Source: Allopusillimonas soli
Lineage (GTDB): Bacteria; Pseudomonadota; Gammaproteobacteria; Burkholderiales; Burkholderiaceae_B
Assembly (NCBI RefSeq): GCF_004153445.1
Contig: NZ_SDQC01000008.1
Coordinates: 31,421 to 95,420, forward strand
Direction of reading: 5' to 3'
DNA: 64,000 nucleotides
Below the pieces are notes generated by a model. The model searched no databases. It was not told where the DNA came from and saw only the letters and a program-made list of their open reading frames with translations. Shown piece by piece: positions 13,771 through 20,633 of the stretch (its first letter is position 1; the number at the start of each line of letters is the position of its first letter). The position numbers were made by a program, and so were the translations under genes.

Positions 13771-13934
13771 TTGCCACTCCCTGTCCTGTAAATCTCCACA
13801 AGCTCGTACACAGTCACCGGCTTGGTCTGCTCGCGTTCATGGGCAATTTTCATGATGGCTTCCAGCACTGACTCGCGCTCACCGACGCATGTGGCCACGG
13901 TTGTATGCTCTTGATGTATTACCATGGTGGTCAT
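13758..13934 (-). CDS. Short hypothetical phage protein (58 aa)
   Basis: It reads from ATG at 13934 (MTTMVIHQEHTTVATCVGER) to TGA at 13758. The start overlaps the stop of the 449-aa gene and the stop overlaps the next start, so it fills an otherwise empty slot in a tightly packed operon. No domain is recognised. Confidence 0.55.
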   Translation of the reverse strand: MTTMVIHQEHTTVATCVGERESVLEAIMKIAHEREQTKPVTVYELVEIYRTGSGKCNT

Positions 13935-15280
13935 GATGGGTCCTTGGTGGGCTGGTAGCGGGCGAGCATGGCCTCTACCTCAAGGATGCATTCGCTCTTG
14001 GTGAGGCTGTACGGGTTGCTGTTCAGCCGGCGGATAACGTCAAGCAGCGCCTCTCGTCGGGCCTCGTCCGGAGCGCTGGGCTGGGCGGTAACGGGGGCGG
14101 CGTAGAGCGGAACAATCGCTGGTCGCTTTGCGTCGAGCTTTGCGAGCGACATTACCTTGCTCACGTACTTTTCAGCAGCTTCATGGGTTTCAAACATGTA
14201 CAGGCCGGCGCGTATTGGCGCGACACCGACATTATCGGCGTCCCATGTAACCCACCAACATACCGGCTCCGCATCACTCTCCACCTTCACCGGCTCAGCT
14301 GGCATGAATGCGCCCGGCCACGTTGCATGCAGACGCTGGGCAATTTCTTCCAGCGAGTATTTCTTATCGGGCCAGTTGTCGGAGATGTAGTCTGCAAGCC
14401 TATCCAGATTCAGCTTTTCATCTTCCGGCTCGGCGGGTTGTGGTGCGTTCCGATAGAGTGGGAAGAATCTCGTGTCGTGCGGGTCGCTAAAAACAATGTC
14501 GTAGCAACGTCCGTCAGCGTGCGCTTCGGCTCCTGGGCGCGGACGATACCAAAGGAAAGGCTTGGCGGGTTGTGGGGCTGCACTGATGGGCTGACCCAAA
14601 CTCCAGAGGAACATGCAGAAATTGGCTACGTCGCGGGGGTCACCCTTCTCGACGTGGGCGCGCAACATTGTGGACAAGTCCTTTGGGTCACACTCATGCC
14701 AACCATGCCGACCTTTGGCGCGGGCCTGAGCAAGTTTTTCTTTCATAGCTGCCGCGAAGTGGTCGACCGCATCGTCGTCGGTGTGTGCGTTCGTCACCGG
14801 CTCGGTGGGTTGTGCGTCAACGGGGGTGCGATAAACCGGCACATCGAAACCGTATTTTGCGGCCGCTTCTGGCGTACCCTTGGCGTGCAGCATCATGGAG
14901 TCAGTACGTTCATTCAAGGGAGAATCGCTGCCTGGGTGCCCCAATTTGCGGAGTTGATCGCTACGTAGCCATGCCACCGGCTCGGCGGGTTGTGGGGCAA
15001 AATCTGTCCACCAGTCGAATGCCGAAAGCAAGTCATGTGCGGTGAGCAGGTACTTATCATCATCACTCGCTTCGTCTCCACCTGTCATGCTGATGAAATG
15101 AGTGTCGATAAAGTCTCGAATTTCTTTGGCGTTTCTTGGCCACGCCACCGGCTCACTCCGCCCCTTGCGATCATGCTCGATGGCGGCTTCCAGATCCTTG
15201 GCGAGTGACACGTTCTGCCCGGTCGCTTTCAGTGCCGCAAGGACTTCGGGCATCAGCCTCATAATGTTGTGAGTGTTCAT
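13931..15280 (-). CDS. Modular phage protein with repeated EPVAW-type units
   Basis: 449 residues built from short modules separated by PQPAEPVAW-, TEPVTNA- and PQPAKPFLW-like linkers. A module KGRHGWHECDPKDLSTMLRAHVEKGDPRDVANFCMF-type (about residues 190-230) is widespread in phage early proteins. Units alternate 'EPV-W' openings with 'PVYRTP', 'PLYRNAP' and 'PLYAAPV' endings, so the gene looks like a concatenation of Ea22/DUF-type units. No enzymatic motif is seen. The function is unknown. Confidence 0.6.
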   Translation of the reverse strand: MNTHNIMRLMPEVLAALKATGQNVSLAKDLEAAIEHDRKGRSEPVAWPRNAKEIRDFIDTHFISMTGGDEASDDDKYLLTAHDLLSAFDWWTDFAPQPAEPVAWLRSDQLRKLGHPGSDSPLNERTDSMMLHAKGTPEAAAKYGFDVPVYRTPVDAQPTEPVTNAHTDDDAVDHFAAAMKEKLAQARAKGRHGWHECDPKDLSTMLRAHVEKGDPRDVANFCMFLWSLGQPISAAPQPAKPFLWYRPRPGAEAHADGRCYDIVFSDPHDTRFFPLYRNAPQPAEPEDEKLNLDRLADYISDNWPDKKYSLEEIAQRLHATWPGAFMPAEPVKVESDAEPVCWWVTWDADNVGVAPIRAGLYMFETHEAAEKYVSKVMSLAKLDAKRPAIVPLYAAPVTAQPSAPDEARREALLDVIRRLNSNPYSLTKSECILEVEAMLARYQPTKDPS

Positions 15281-15603
15281 TTCCTTTCCCCCTCAATGCG
15301 GCGGCGGGCGTGGGCCATCACTGAGTCAAACGCAGCGCGCCGATTGTCCAGAAAGAATCCGGTTGTGTCGAAAACAGCATCCTTGTAGGCCAGCACAAGG
15401 CGCTCATGCTCCTTCAGCCACTCATCCGCAGGCATGGCGCTCTGCACCGGCGCAAGCTGGACGGCTACGTGCGGGGCATCGTTCGGCCAGCAGTTGTCAT
15501 ATTCGTCGACAAGGTTTTTGGCGTCAGCTTCGTTTTGACATAGGGTTGCCATCCCTCGGCGGCCTACTACATACCAGCGGGACGGAATGTTATTGGTTGT
15601 CAT
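15277..15603 (-). CDS. Hypothetical phage protein (108 aa)
   Basis: Begins MTTNNIPSRWYVVGRRGMATLCQ at ATG 15603. The longer frame to 15651 lacks a matching context. The first five residues and the nucleotides around the start are nearly identical to those of the next gene upstream (15600-15746), a sign of duplication of the start region. It has a possible small alpha/beta N-terminus and a C-terminal basic helix. Not recognised. Confidence 0.55.
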   Translation of the reverse strand: MTTNNIPSRWYVVGRRGMATLCQNEADAKNLVDEYDNCWPNDAPHVAVQLAPVQSAMPADEWLKEHERLVLAYKDAVFDTTGFFLDNRRAAFDSVMAHARRRIEGERK

Positions 15604-15746
15604 AGACTGTCTCCAAGGCATTCGGGGCACGGCAATAAGTAATCGCACCAAGGGTCACGACCGTCGCCGTGACAGCGCGGGCATACTGGCTCGTCGTCGT
15701 AGCCGTCGTCATCAAGATCGTCCGGCACGGCATTATTGGTTGTCAT
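15600..15746 (-). CDS. Small zinc-ribbon-like protein (48 aa)
   Basis: It reads from ATG 15746 to TGA 15600. The acidic N-terminus is followed by CPRCHGDGRDPWC and CPEC. Two CxxC pairs with a GxG turn resemble a DnaJ-type zinc ribbon. Both ends overlap neighbouring genes by 4 bp, supporting a real gene. Function unknown; nucleic-acid or protein binding is possible. Confidence 0.6.
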   Translation of the reverse strand: MTTNNAVPDDLDDDGYDDEPVCPRCHGDGRDPWCDYLLPCPECLGDSL

Positions 15747-16081
15747 GATTCAATCCTTTTTAATAGCTCACTAACCCGATCTTTATTGCGGGGCTCGTCC
15801 AACAGTTCGGCGGCTTGTTTTGCCTGCTGTCCGAGCCGATGCAAATCTTCCGGCACGCCATCTTCTCCATGCGCCGCCATCATCCGCTCTCGGTGCTGAA
15901 AAATGCCTAACGCGAGCGCAGCCAGCGCAATGGCAAACTCCCGTGCCCGTCGGTTTTCGCGCTGTAGTTCACGATCAAGCAGGAATACGTCCGACTTCAT
16001 GCGCTCGACCTCATCCTCGGAAGGCGGGCAGTTGCACATCTTGGGCCAGTGCCGCCAGCAAACGTCCGTGAAGACGCTCAT
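15743..16081 (-). CDS. Hypothetical phage protein (112 aa)
   Basis: Largely helical and charged, with a central hydrophobic helix (REFAIALAALALGIFQH) that may be a membrane or buried helix. The N-terminal segment contains three Cys (CWRHWPKMCNC). No family is recognised. It is part of the overlapping leftward operon. Confidence 0.5.
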   Translation of the reverse strand: MSVFTDVCWRHWPKMCNCPPSEDEVERMKSDVFLLDRELQRENRRAREFAIALAALALGIFQHRERMMAAHGEDGVPEDLHRLGQQAKQAAELLDEPRNKDRVSELLKRIES

Positions 16082-16326
16082 GATTGCTCCTGTGAAAGGG
16101 CGGCATCAGCTAAATCTAGAATCGCAGCTACGGTGCGCGTTTCCCCGTGTATGGTTATGTCTCCGGCCTCACGGATTGGCTCTGCCATTCGGCAAGCGGC
16201 CTGTAATGTGGCGGCATTCCACTGCAAAGCCTCCCGCAACCTCGCAATCTCCACATCCCTCGGGTCAGGCCCGCGCAGTGCTTCCATTCCCCGGTTGCGC
16301 TCGGGGTCGTTGTGGTCGTGGGTCAT
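16078..16326 (-). CDS. Hypothetical phage protein (82 aa)
   Basis: Begins MTHDHNDPERNRGMEALRG. A polar N-terminus is followed by an amphipathic helix (DVEIARLREALQWNAATLQAA). It overlaps both neighbours. No domain is recognised. Confidence 0.5.
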   Translation of the reverse strand: MTHDHNDPERNRGMEALRGPDPRDVEIARLREALQWNAATLQAACRMAEPIREAGDITIHGETRTVAAILDLADAALSQEQS

Positions 16327-16433
16327 CAGTAATGCCTCTCATTTTCCTGACGTTCATAGCCTTTGGCCATGCACCACAACACAAGAGCAAGCGCAATCAG
16401 AACTGTGGCAAGAGCAATGAGGATCGCTGTCAT
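16326..16433 (-). CDS. Very small membrane protein (35 aa)
   Basis: Starts at ATG 16433 with a single transmembrane helix (AILIALATVLIALALVLWCM) and a short charged tail. It overlaps the stop of the upstream secreted-protein gene as ATGA and the start of the next gene. Function unknown. Confidence 0.5.
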   Translation of the reverse strand: MTAILIALATVLIALALVLWCMAKGYERQENERHY

Positions 16434-16960
16434 GGCTCTATCCTCGCTGTGAAGGTTGTGGCGCTCATGCTCTGCGCCAACTGCTCGGGGGCGGCGATAT
16501 AGCTGCACACGCCTTGATGGCGCAGAGCGGCGCCCACTGTTTCGTTCAAACTGCAGAGCGTATCGATGGCAGCCTGCTGCAATTTGGCCGATAGCGCTGG
16601 ATTGACTGCATAGACGGTGGAGGCGGCTTGCATGGTGCGCTCGAACCCGCGCAGGATCGCGCACTGTTCGTCGCGCACAGGCGTGGCGCCCTGAACGCCA
16701 ACACCGATAATCGAAACACCACCGCCGGCGGACACCATGCAGTTATCCGATGAAAAGCTGCCGAATAGCCCGAGGCTGCCCATCTGCGGCGCGGATTTAA
16801 TTGTTTGCGTCCCGGATCCGCTGGACTGAAACGTGATGTTTTGTGCGTTGCCTGCGTTCTGGGCAGCGGCGTTCGCCACCGATTCAGTTTTACTGGTGGC
16901 GGTTTGCGCCTGTGCCGCGCTCGCTGCTACGATGGCCGTAGCAATAAAGAGTGCTCGCAT
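16430..16960 (-). CDS. Secreted hypothetical protein downstream of the DGR
   Basis: 176 residues with a clear signal peptide (MRALFIATAIVAASAAQA), then a Ser/Gly/Asn-rich stretch and a C-terminal helical part with Cys pairs (DNC, EQC, TLC, GVC) that could form disulfides. No family is recognised. It follows another exported protein at 17011-17508. Both are translated from the operon that carries the DGR, so a periplasmic or surface role in the lysogen is possible but unproved. Confidence 0.6.
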   Translation of the reverse strand: MRALFIATAIVAASAAQAQTATSKTESVANAAAQNAGNAQNITFQSSGSGTQTIKSAPQMGSLGLFGSFSSDNCMVSAGGGVSIIGVGVQGATPVRDEQCAILRGFERTMQAASTVYAVNPALSAKLQQAAIDTLCSLNETVGAALRHQGVCSYIAAPEQLAQSMSATTFTARIEP

Positions 16961-17010
16961 AGTGTCTCCTTTGTTGTCAGGGCCGGGAAGTGAGGTCCCG
17001 GCCCGCCTGA

Positions 17011-17508
17011 TTAAAGACCCGCTACGCCCGCGATGCCGCCCACGGCGAGAAACCCGCCGATCTGCCCGACCTCAAAACTGGCTTTGCCCTTGGCGCTATT
17101 GATGCTCTGCGCTTGAGCGATGGAGCCGTTCTGGATCAGGCCATCAGCATTGAGCGCGGCCTGATCGGTGACGCCAACCGTGGCGATGTTGGCGTACTGA
17201 CTGGTCGAGGTGCCGACCGTTGCCGTGGTGGGCGTGACGATGCCGCCGATTGTCGCCAGGCCGCCGGAGTTGGCCACTGACGACTGGAAGCTATAACCAG
17301 TGCCGGCCACTTGGCCAACGGCCACGGCAGCGCCTTCGGTTGCTGATTTAGCGGTGCCAGATGCATCGGCGGTCCAACCCTGCGTCACGCCGCCAACAGC
17401 GATACCGCCGGCAACACCGCCGCCGTTATTACTGTTGTGGCCATTTCCGTGCGCGAACGCGAAAGGCGTTAGAAAAGCGAAAACTACTGTTGCAATGAGA
17501 GACTTCAT
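17011..17508 (-). CDS. Secreted Gly/Ala-rich protein downstream of the DGR
   Basis: 165 residues. The signal peptide MKSLIATVVFAFLTPFAFA is followed by HGNGHNSNNGGGVAGGIAVGG and a low-complexity Gly/Ala/Thr/Ser sequence with no Cys, like small exported or fibrous proteins. It lies 48 bp after the reverse transcriptase stop and is not a DGR target, since it contains no copy of the TR. Function unknown. Confidence 0.6.
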   Translation of the reverse strand: MKSLIATVVFAFLTPFAFAHGNGHNSNNGGGVAGGIAVGGVTQGWTADASGTAKSATEGAAVAVGQVAGTGYSFQSSVANSGGLATIGGIVTPTTATVGTSTSQYANIATVGVTDQAALNADGLIQNGSIAQAQSINSAKGKASFEVGQIGGFLAVGGIAGVAGL

Positions 17509-17556
17509 TTAATGCTCCTGTTGAGTGCGTGCCTGTGTCCGACAGGCGGCGGTAAA

Positions 17557-18678
17557 TCATGCGAGGTCTTCCCTGCTTTGGGCGGGATGGCCGCGCTTGT
17601 ACGCCTTAGTGAAATGAGTTGCCACGCAGTGCCCGCGCCGGCGCGCTGCATTGGCTATCCGCGCGCGGTCGTTTCGTGCGCTGGCGTGGCGCATCAGACC
17701 CATATAGCTGTTGGCGGTGGCGAGCGTCTGCTCGGGCGGTACTGTCTCCATCCGGGCCAGAGCCGTGCGCACTGAGCGGCGGCGCACTTCCCGGCGCCAT
17801 GGCTTGATGACGTAGCCTGCGAAATCCACGCCGCGAGCAATGGGTTGAATGACGGTTTTGCGTGGGTTGAGCGCCAAGCCCAGTCCGGGAAGATGTCGCT
17901 CGATGCTGTCCAGCGCGCCAAGCAGCCAGCCTGGAGACTCGCTCAGAAGCACGATATCGTCCACGTACCTAACGTAATGCCGTGCGCGCACATGGTGCTT
18001 CACATGCTGGTCGAGGCTGTCCAGCAGCACATTGGCGAAAAACTGACTGGATAGGTTGCCGATGGGCAGCCCGTGATACTCGGGCGCCTCCATGAGTCGC
18101 TTGTGGCGCGGGACAGTCTTGAGCAGAGCCTTCGAGCCACGGACCTCCACGTTCTCACGCGGATCGTGAAACAGGATGAGCGCAGCCAGGTTGCGCCACC
18201 AATCCTCGGGTATCAGCTCGGCCAGCCTGAACCACACCAGGCGCTTATCGATACTAACGAAGAAATTGGCCAGGTCCGCCTTGAGAAAATAGCCGGCACG
18301 ACTCCAGTTTTGCGTCTGACTGCGGATCTTCGCTTCCAGGCGCTTAGCGGCGTAGAGTGTGCCTCTGCCTGGAATGCACGCGCAGCTATCGGCAATGAAG
18401 CGGGCCTGAAACCGGGCGGCAATACGGTTGTACAGAAGATGATGGACGATTCGGTCCCGAAACTGTGCCGCCCACACCTCGCGCGGTTTAGGGCGCGTGA
18501 TGACAAAGCAGATGGATTTTCCAGGCCTGTAGGAGCCGTCCAGCAGCTGCTCATGCAGTGCGGACAGGTTTTGCTCCAGGCGCTGCTCGAAACGCAACGC
18601 GCTATCGGTGGTGCGCTTGTGGCGCCGGCAATCGAAATATGCCTGCACCAATTCTGGGAATGTAGGGCTTGTATCCAT
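17557..18678 (-). CDS. DGR reverse transcriptase
   Basis: 373 residues. It shows RT motifs in order: a first catalytic Asp in YFLKADLANFF (about 130-140), GLPIGNLSSQ at 203-212, and the catalytic YVDD at 238-241. The IGNLSSQ form (Ser-Gln rather than the Ser-Pro of group II and retroviral enzymes) is diagnostic of DGR enzymes. The protein copies TR RNA into adenine-mutagenised cDNA that replaces the VR. It starts 20 bp beyond the TR and follows avd, the same avd-TR-RT order as Bordetella phage BPP-1. There is no maturase or endonuclease domain. Confidence 0.96.
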   Translation of the reverse strand: MDTSPTFPELVQAYFDCRRHKRTTDSALRFEQRLEQNLSALHEQLLDGSYRPGKSICFVITRPKPREVWAAQFRDRIVHHLLYNRIAARFQARFIADSCACIPGRGTLYAAKRLEAKIRSQTQNWSRAGYFLKADLANFFVSIDKRLVWFRLAELIPEDWWRNLAALILFHDPRENVEVRGSKALLKTVPRHKRLMEAPEYHGLPIGNLSSQFFANVLLDSLDQHVKHHVRARHYVRYVDDIVLLSESPGWLLGALDSIERHLPGLGLALNPRKTVIQPIARGVDFAGYVIKPWRREVRRRSVRTALARMETVPPEQTLATANSYMGLMRHASARNDRARIANAARRRGHCVATHFTKAYKRGHPAQSREDLA

Positions 18679-18697
18679 AATAAAACACGGTCTGATT

Positions 18698-18798
18698 TGC
18701 GGAAGGGACGAACCCGAAACTCGTTGTTCTTGTTCCAGTTGTTGACGTTGCCGTTCTCGAAGTCGATGGCCCAGGCGTTGTTCTCCGAGTACTGCGAG
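18698..18798 (-). repeat. DGR template repeat (TR)
   Basis: A 101-bp non-coding repeat between avd and the RT gene. On the coding strand it is packed with AAC codons (nine in the VR reading frame) and has 28 adenines. It matches VR1 (19827-19927) and VR2 (19373-19473) except at sites that are almost all TR adenines. Its invariant GC-rich 3' end (GAGTTTCGGGTTCGTCCCTT) matches both VRs and should serve as the start of mutagenic homology. No hairpin follows it, unlike the VRs. Confidence 0.96.
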
Positions 18799-18932
18799 GA
18801 ATCACGCTATTCACATCGCCCGAACGAGGCTGGCGGCTTCATCCGGGTAACTGCGCCGGATCAGCGCAGCCACTGCTGCCGATATCCGTGATGCGCCTAT
18901 CGGTGGCCTTGTGAGCCAGCGGCGTGACCAGA

Positions 18933-19322
18933 TCAAATGGCGCATTGGCCCTGCCGCCGTGACGACGGGGCGGCAAGCGCTCGTTCCGTGTGCTTTAACC
19001 ATGCGGTTGCCTGTTTACCTATGCTGTCCGTCAGAGCAATTGCCTGGCCGTATTGCCCCTTGGATATGAGACGCAGATCCATCGCCAGACGAACAGCGAG
19101 GTTGACCGCCTCAATCTCCGTGCGCATGCGCGCAAGCGGGCCTCGTCTGTCCTCGGTGGTATTGGCCTCATAGACACGCATCACAAGGCCGACCGACTGG
19201 CGGCGCAGTTCCTTGCCGAAATCGGCCTTGTAGTTTCTGGGCATGTTGGCCACCAATTTGGTGATCAACAGCGTCAGGTCATACGTTGCCTTGTAGATGC
19301 GGGTGTCTGTATGTAGGGCCAT
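18933..19322 (-). CDS. avd: DGR accessory protein Avd-like (four-helix bundle)
   Basis: 129 residues, close to the 128 of BPP-1 Avd. It is predicted all-helical and basic, with segments such as LTLLITKLVANMPRNYK and AVNLAVRLAMDLRLISKGQY that fit the S23/bAvd four-helix bundle. In DGRs Avd forms a pentamer that binds RT and TR RNA. It lies between the targets and the TR. The family call is from helical pattern and context; sequence identity to BPP-1 Avd looks low. Confidence 0.88.
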   Translation of the reverse strand: MALHTDTRIYKATYDLTLLITKLVANMPRNYKADFGKELRRQSVGLVMRVYEANTTEDRRGPLARMRTEIEAVNLAVRLAMDLRLISKGQYGQAIALTDSIGKQATAWLKHTERALAAPSSRRQGQCAI

Positions 19323-19329
19323 GGTCAGG

Positions 19330-19344
19330 CCGGGCTGCGCCCGG
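19330..19344 (-). other. Hairpin after VR2 (DGR target-recognition element)
   Basis: CCGGGC and GCCCGG form a stem with a 3-nt loop, 28 bp past VR2 and just beyond the stop codon. A similar hairpin follows VR1 and none follows the TR. This matches the cruciform element needed for retrohoming in BPP-1. Confidence 0.7.
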
Positions 19345-19349
19345 AAGCG

Positions 19350-19766
19350 TTAAAGCGATGAATCGATGATGCTGCGGAAGGGACGAACCCGAAACTCGTT
19401 GTACTTGTGCCAGTTGCCGACGTTGCCGTTCTCGAAGCCGAAGGCCCAGGCGAGGTACTCCGAGTACTGCGCGCTGGTCCAGTACCAGTCCTCTTTGTCG
19501 AACTGACCAGGGACGTTGATATAGGCCAGCATGAGTTCGCGCTGATCAGGTACACGCCAATCGTTGTGGCCATTGATTTCGCCCTTGGCCTGGACGGCCT
19601 CGGCGGCGTTGCGAAACGTCACGTCCTCGATATCGAACTGGACGCCACCGGGTTCAACCAGGTGATGCAGCTGTCCATCTTTCATGAGACTGCCCACGTA
19701 GGTACCGCCCTGCTCTGGCCAAGGCTGGCCGATGGCTGGAATTTGGGTTTCTGTCGCTGCTGTCAT
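19350..19766 (-). CDS. DGR target protein 2 (DUF1566/C-type-lectin-fold)
   Basis: 138 residues from ATG 19766 (MTAATETQIPAIGQPW), with GGAG 9 bp upstream. The body matches the DUF1566/Lcl-type lectin-like fold: GGTYVG, NGHNDWRVPDQRELMLAY, DWYWTSAQYSE, then the VR and FRVRPFR. Codons altered against the TR encode Tyr, Leu, Phe, Gly, Gly, His and Tyr, so a binding surface has been diversified without stops. There is no signal peptide. The ligand is unknown. The TR-matching part is intact and in frame. Confidence 0.9.
   Translation of the reverse strand: MTAATETQIPAIGQPWPEQGGTYVGSLMKDGQLHHLVEPGGVQFDIEDVTFRNAAEAVQAKGEINGHNDWRVPDQRELMLAYINVPGQFDKEDWYWTSAQYSEYLAWAFGFENGNVGNWHKYNEFRVRPFRSIIDSSL
19373..19473 (-). 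repeat. DGR variable repeat VR2
   Basis: Aligned to the TR, the core from CGCAGTAC onward differs at nine positions, every one a TR adenine (changes to T, C and G are all seen). One further difference lies at the 5' edge, outside the core. It encodes the C-terminal end of target protein 2. Confidence 0.95.
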
Positions 19767-19779
19767 TGCTATGGCTCCT

Positions 19780-19796
19780 ATCGGGCTTCGCCCGAT
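19780..19796 (-). other. Hairpin after VR1 (DGR target-recognition element)
   Basis: ATCGGGC and GCCCGAT form a perfect 7-bp stem with loop GAA, 30 bp past VR1. It lies in the gap between the two target genes, immediately upstream of the ribosome-binding site of target 2. Confidence 0.72.
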
Positions 19797-19812
19797 TAAA
19801 TGGGTGAAGGGA

Positions 19813-20378
19813 TCAATAGGTAAATCTGCGGAAGGGACGAACCCGAAACTCGTAGCTCTTGCTCCAGCGGTTGACGTCGCCGTAGTCGAAGTCGATGGCC
19901 CAGGCGGTGCCCTCCGAGTACTGCGAGCTGGTCCAGTACATGATCTTTTGAAATAGGTGTGCCACGTTGGCCTGGGCGATCTGAAGCTCACGCTTAGCCG
20001 GCAGATACCAGTCTGCATGCCCGCCCGCGTCGTGATCAGATGCCACCTTCGCTGCCGGATGCTCGTTGCCGCGCAACGCATTGGTATTGCACAGCCATCC
20101 CAGGTGCTGCCAGCGCCGTCCACGGAGGTGCCATACCGGCCCCATTCGCACGGGCCCAAATCGGCCTCGGCCACGACGAGCCCGTAGACAACTCCGTCGT
20201 CTCCGAGGATATCGCCAGCGAAGAAGCCGCCCTCGCTCTCAATAAATTGCCCGATCTTGTAACGTGGTACTGCACCAGCAGCTCTGGACTGCAGCTGATC
20301 TATCAACTGCTTGACTGCGCTATCGACTGGCAGCGCCACGCTACTGCCGGCGCCCAGGTTGAATTGAATGGTGTTCAT
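19813..20378 (-). pseudogene. DGR target protein 1 (DUF1566 fold), one-base frameshift
   Basis: Reading starts at ATG 20378 (MNTIQFNLGAGSSVALP, after GAGGACTC) and gives a target N-terminus through GRYGTSVDGAGSTWDG. It then leaves frame near 20091-20096. The next frame carries CNTNALRGNEHPAAK, HADWYLPAKREL, MYWTSSQYSE, the VR and FRVRPFRRFTY to TGA at 19813. Restoring one base (for instance GGCC for GGC) gives a 188-residue protein. It could be a real inactivating deletion, a sequencing error or a programmed shift. VR1 itself is intact. Confidence 0.85.
19827..19927 (-). repeat. DGR variable repeat VR1
   Basis: Differs from the TR at 11 of 101 positions, ten of them TR adenines. The single exception is a G-to-C change (GAG to GAC). 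Altered codons encode Gly, Thr, Asp, Tyr, Asp, Arg, Ser, Ser and Tyr. The VR1 pattern of changes is independent of VR2. Confidence 0.95.
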
Positions 20379-20399
20379 GAGTCCTCGCTTTGGTGAGAA

Positions 20400-20633
20400 T
20401 TAAAGGGTGTTGCCTGTACCGCGGACGGCTCGATACGCCAGCCCACGCTTTTCGATGTATCCGGCCTGCACAGCCGCAGCACAAGCGCCAGCTGGCCAGC
20501 CACCGGTATCGATGTCGCGCCGCTCTATGGCCTCAAGCAGATCCTCCCAAGACATCCAGCCGTCACCAGGGGCGCGCAGCAGGATGTTGCGTATCTGGAT
20601 CCAAACAACTGGCGACTGGGCGCGCAAGCTCAT
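20400..20633 (-). CDS. Hypothetical phage protein, winged-helix-like (77 aa)
   Basis: Starts at ATG 20633 overlapping the methyltransferase stop (ATGA). It contains IRNILLRAPGDGWMSWEDLLEAIERRD followed by a helix and GYIEKRGLAYRAV, the layout of a small winged helix-turn-helix. It sits 22 bp before DGR target 1. A regulatory or nucleic-acid-binding role is possible; no family is recognised. Confidence 0.55.
   Translation of the reverse strand: MSLRAQSPVVWIQIRNILLRAPGDGWMSWEDLLEAIERRDIDTGGWPAGACAAAVQAGYIEKRGLAYRAVRGTGNTL

Noticed and set aside
17011..17508. Third DGR target
   Set aside because: It has no segment matching the TR and no following VR-type hairpin.
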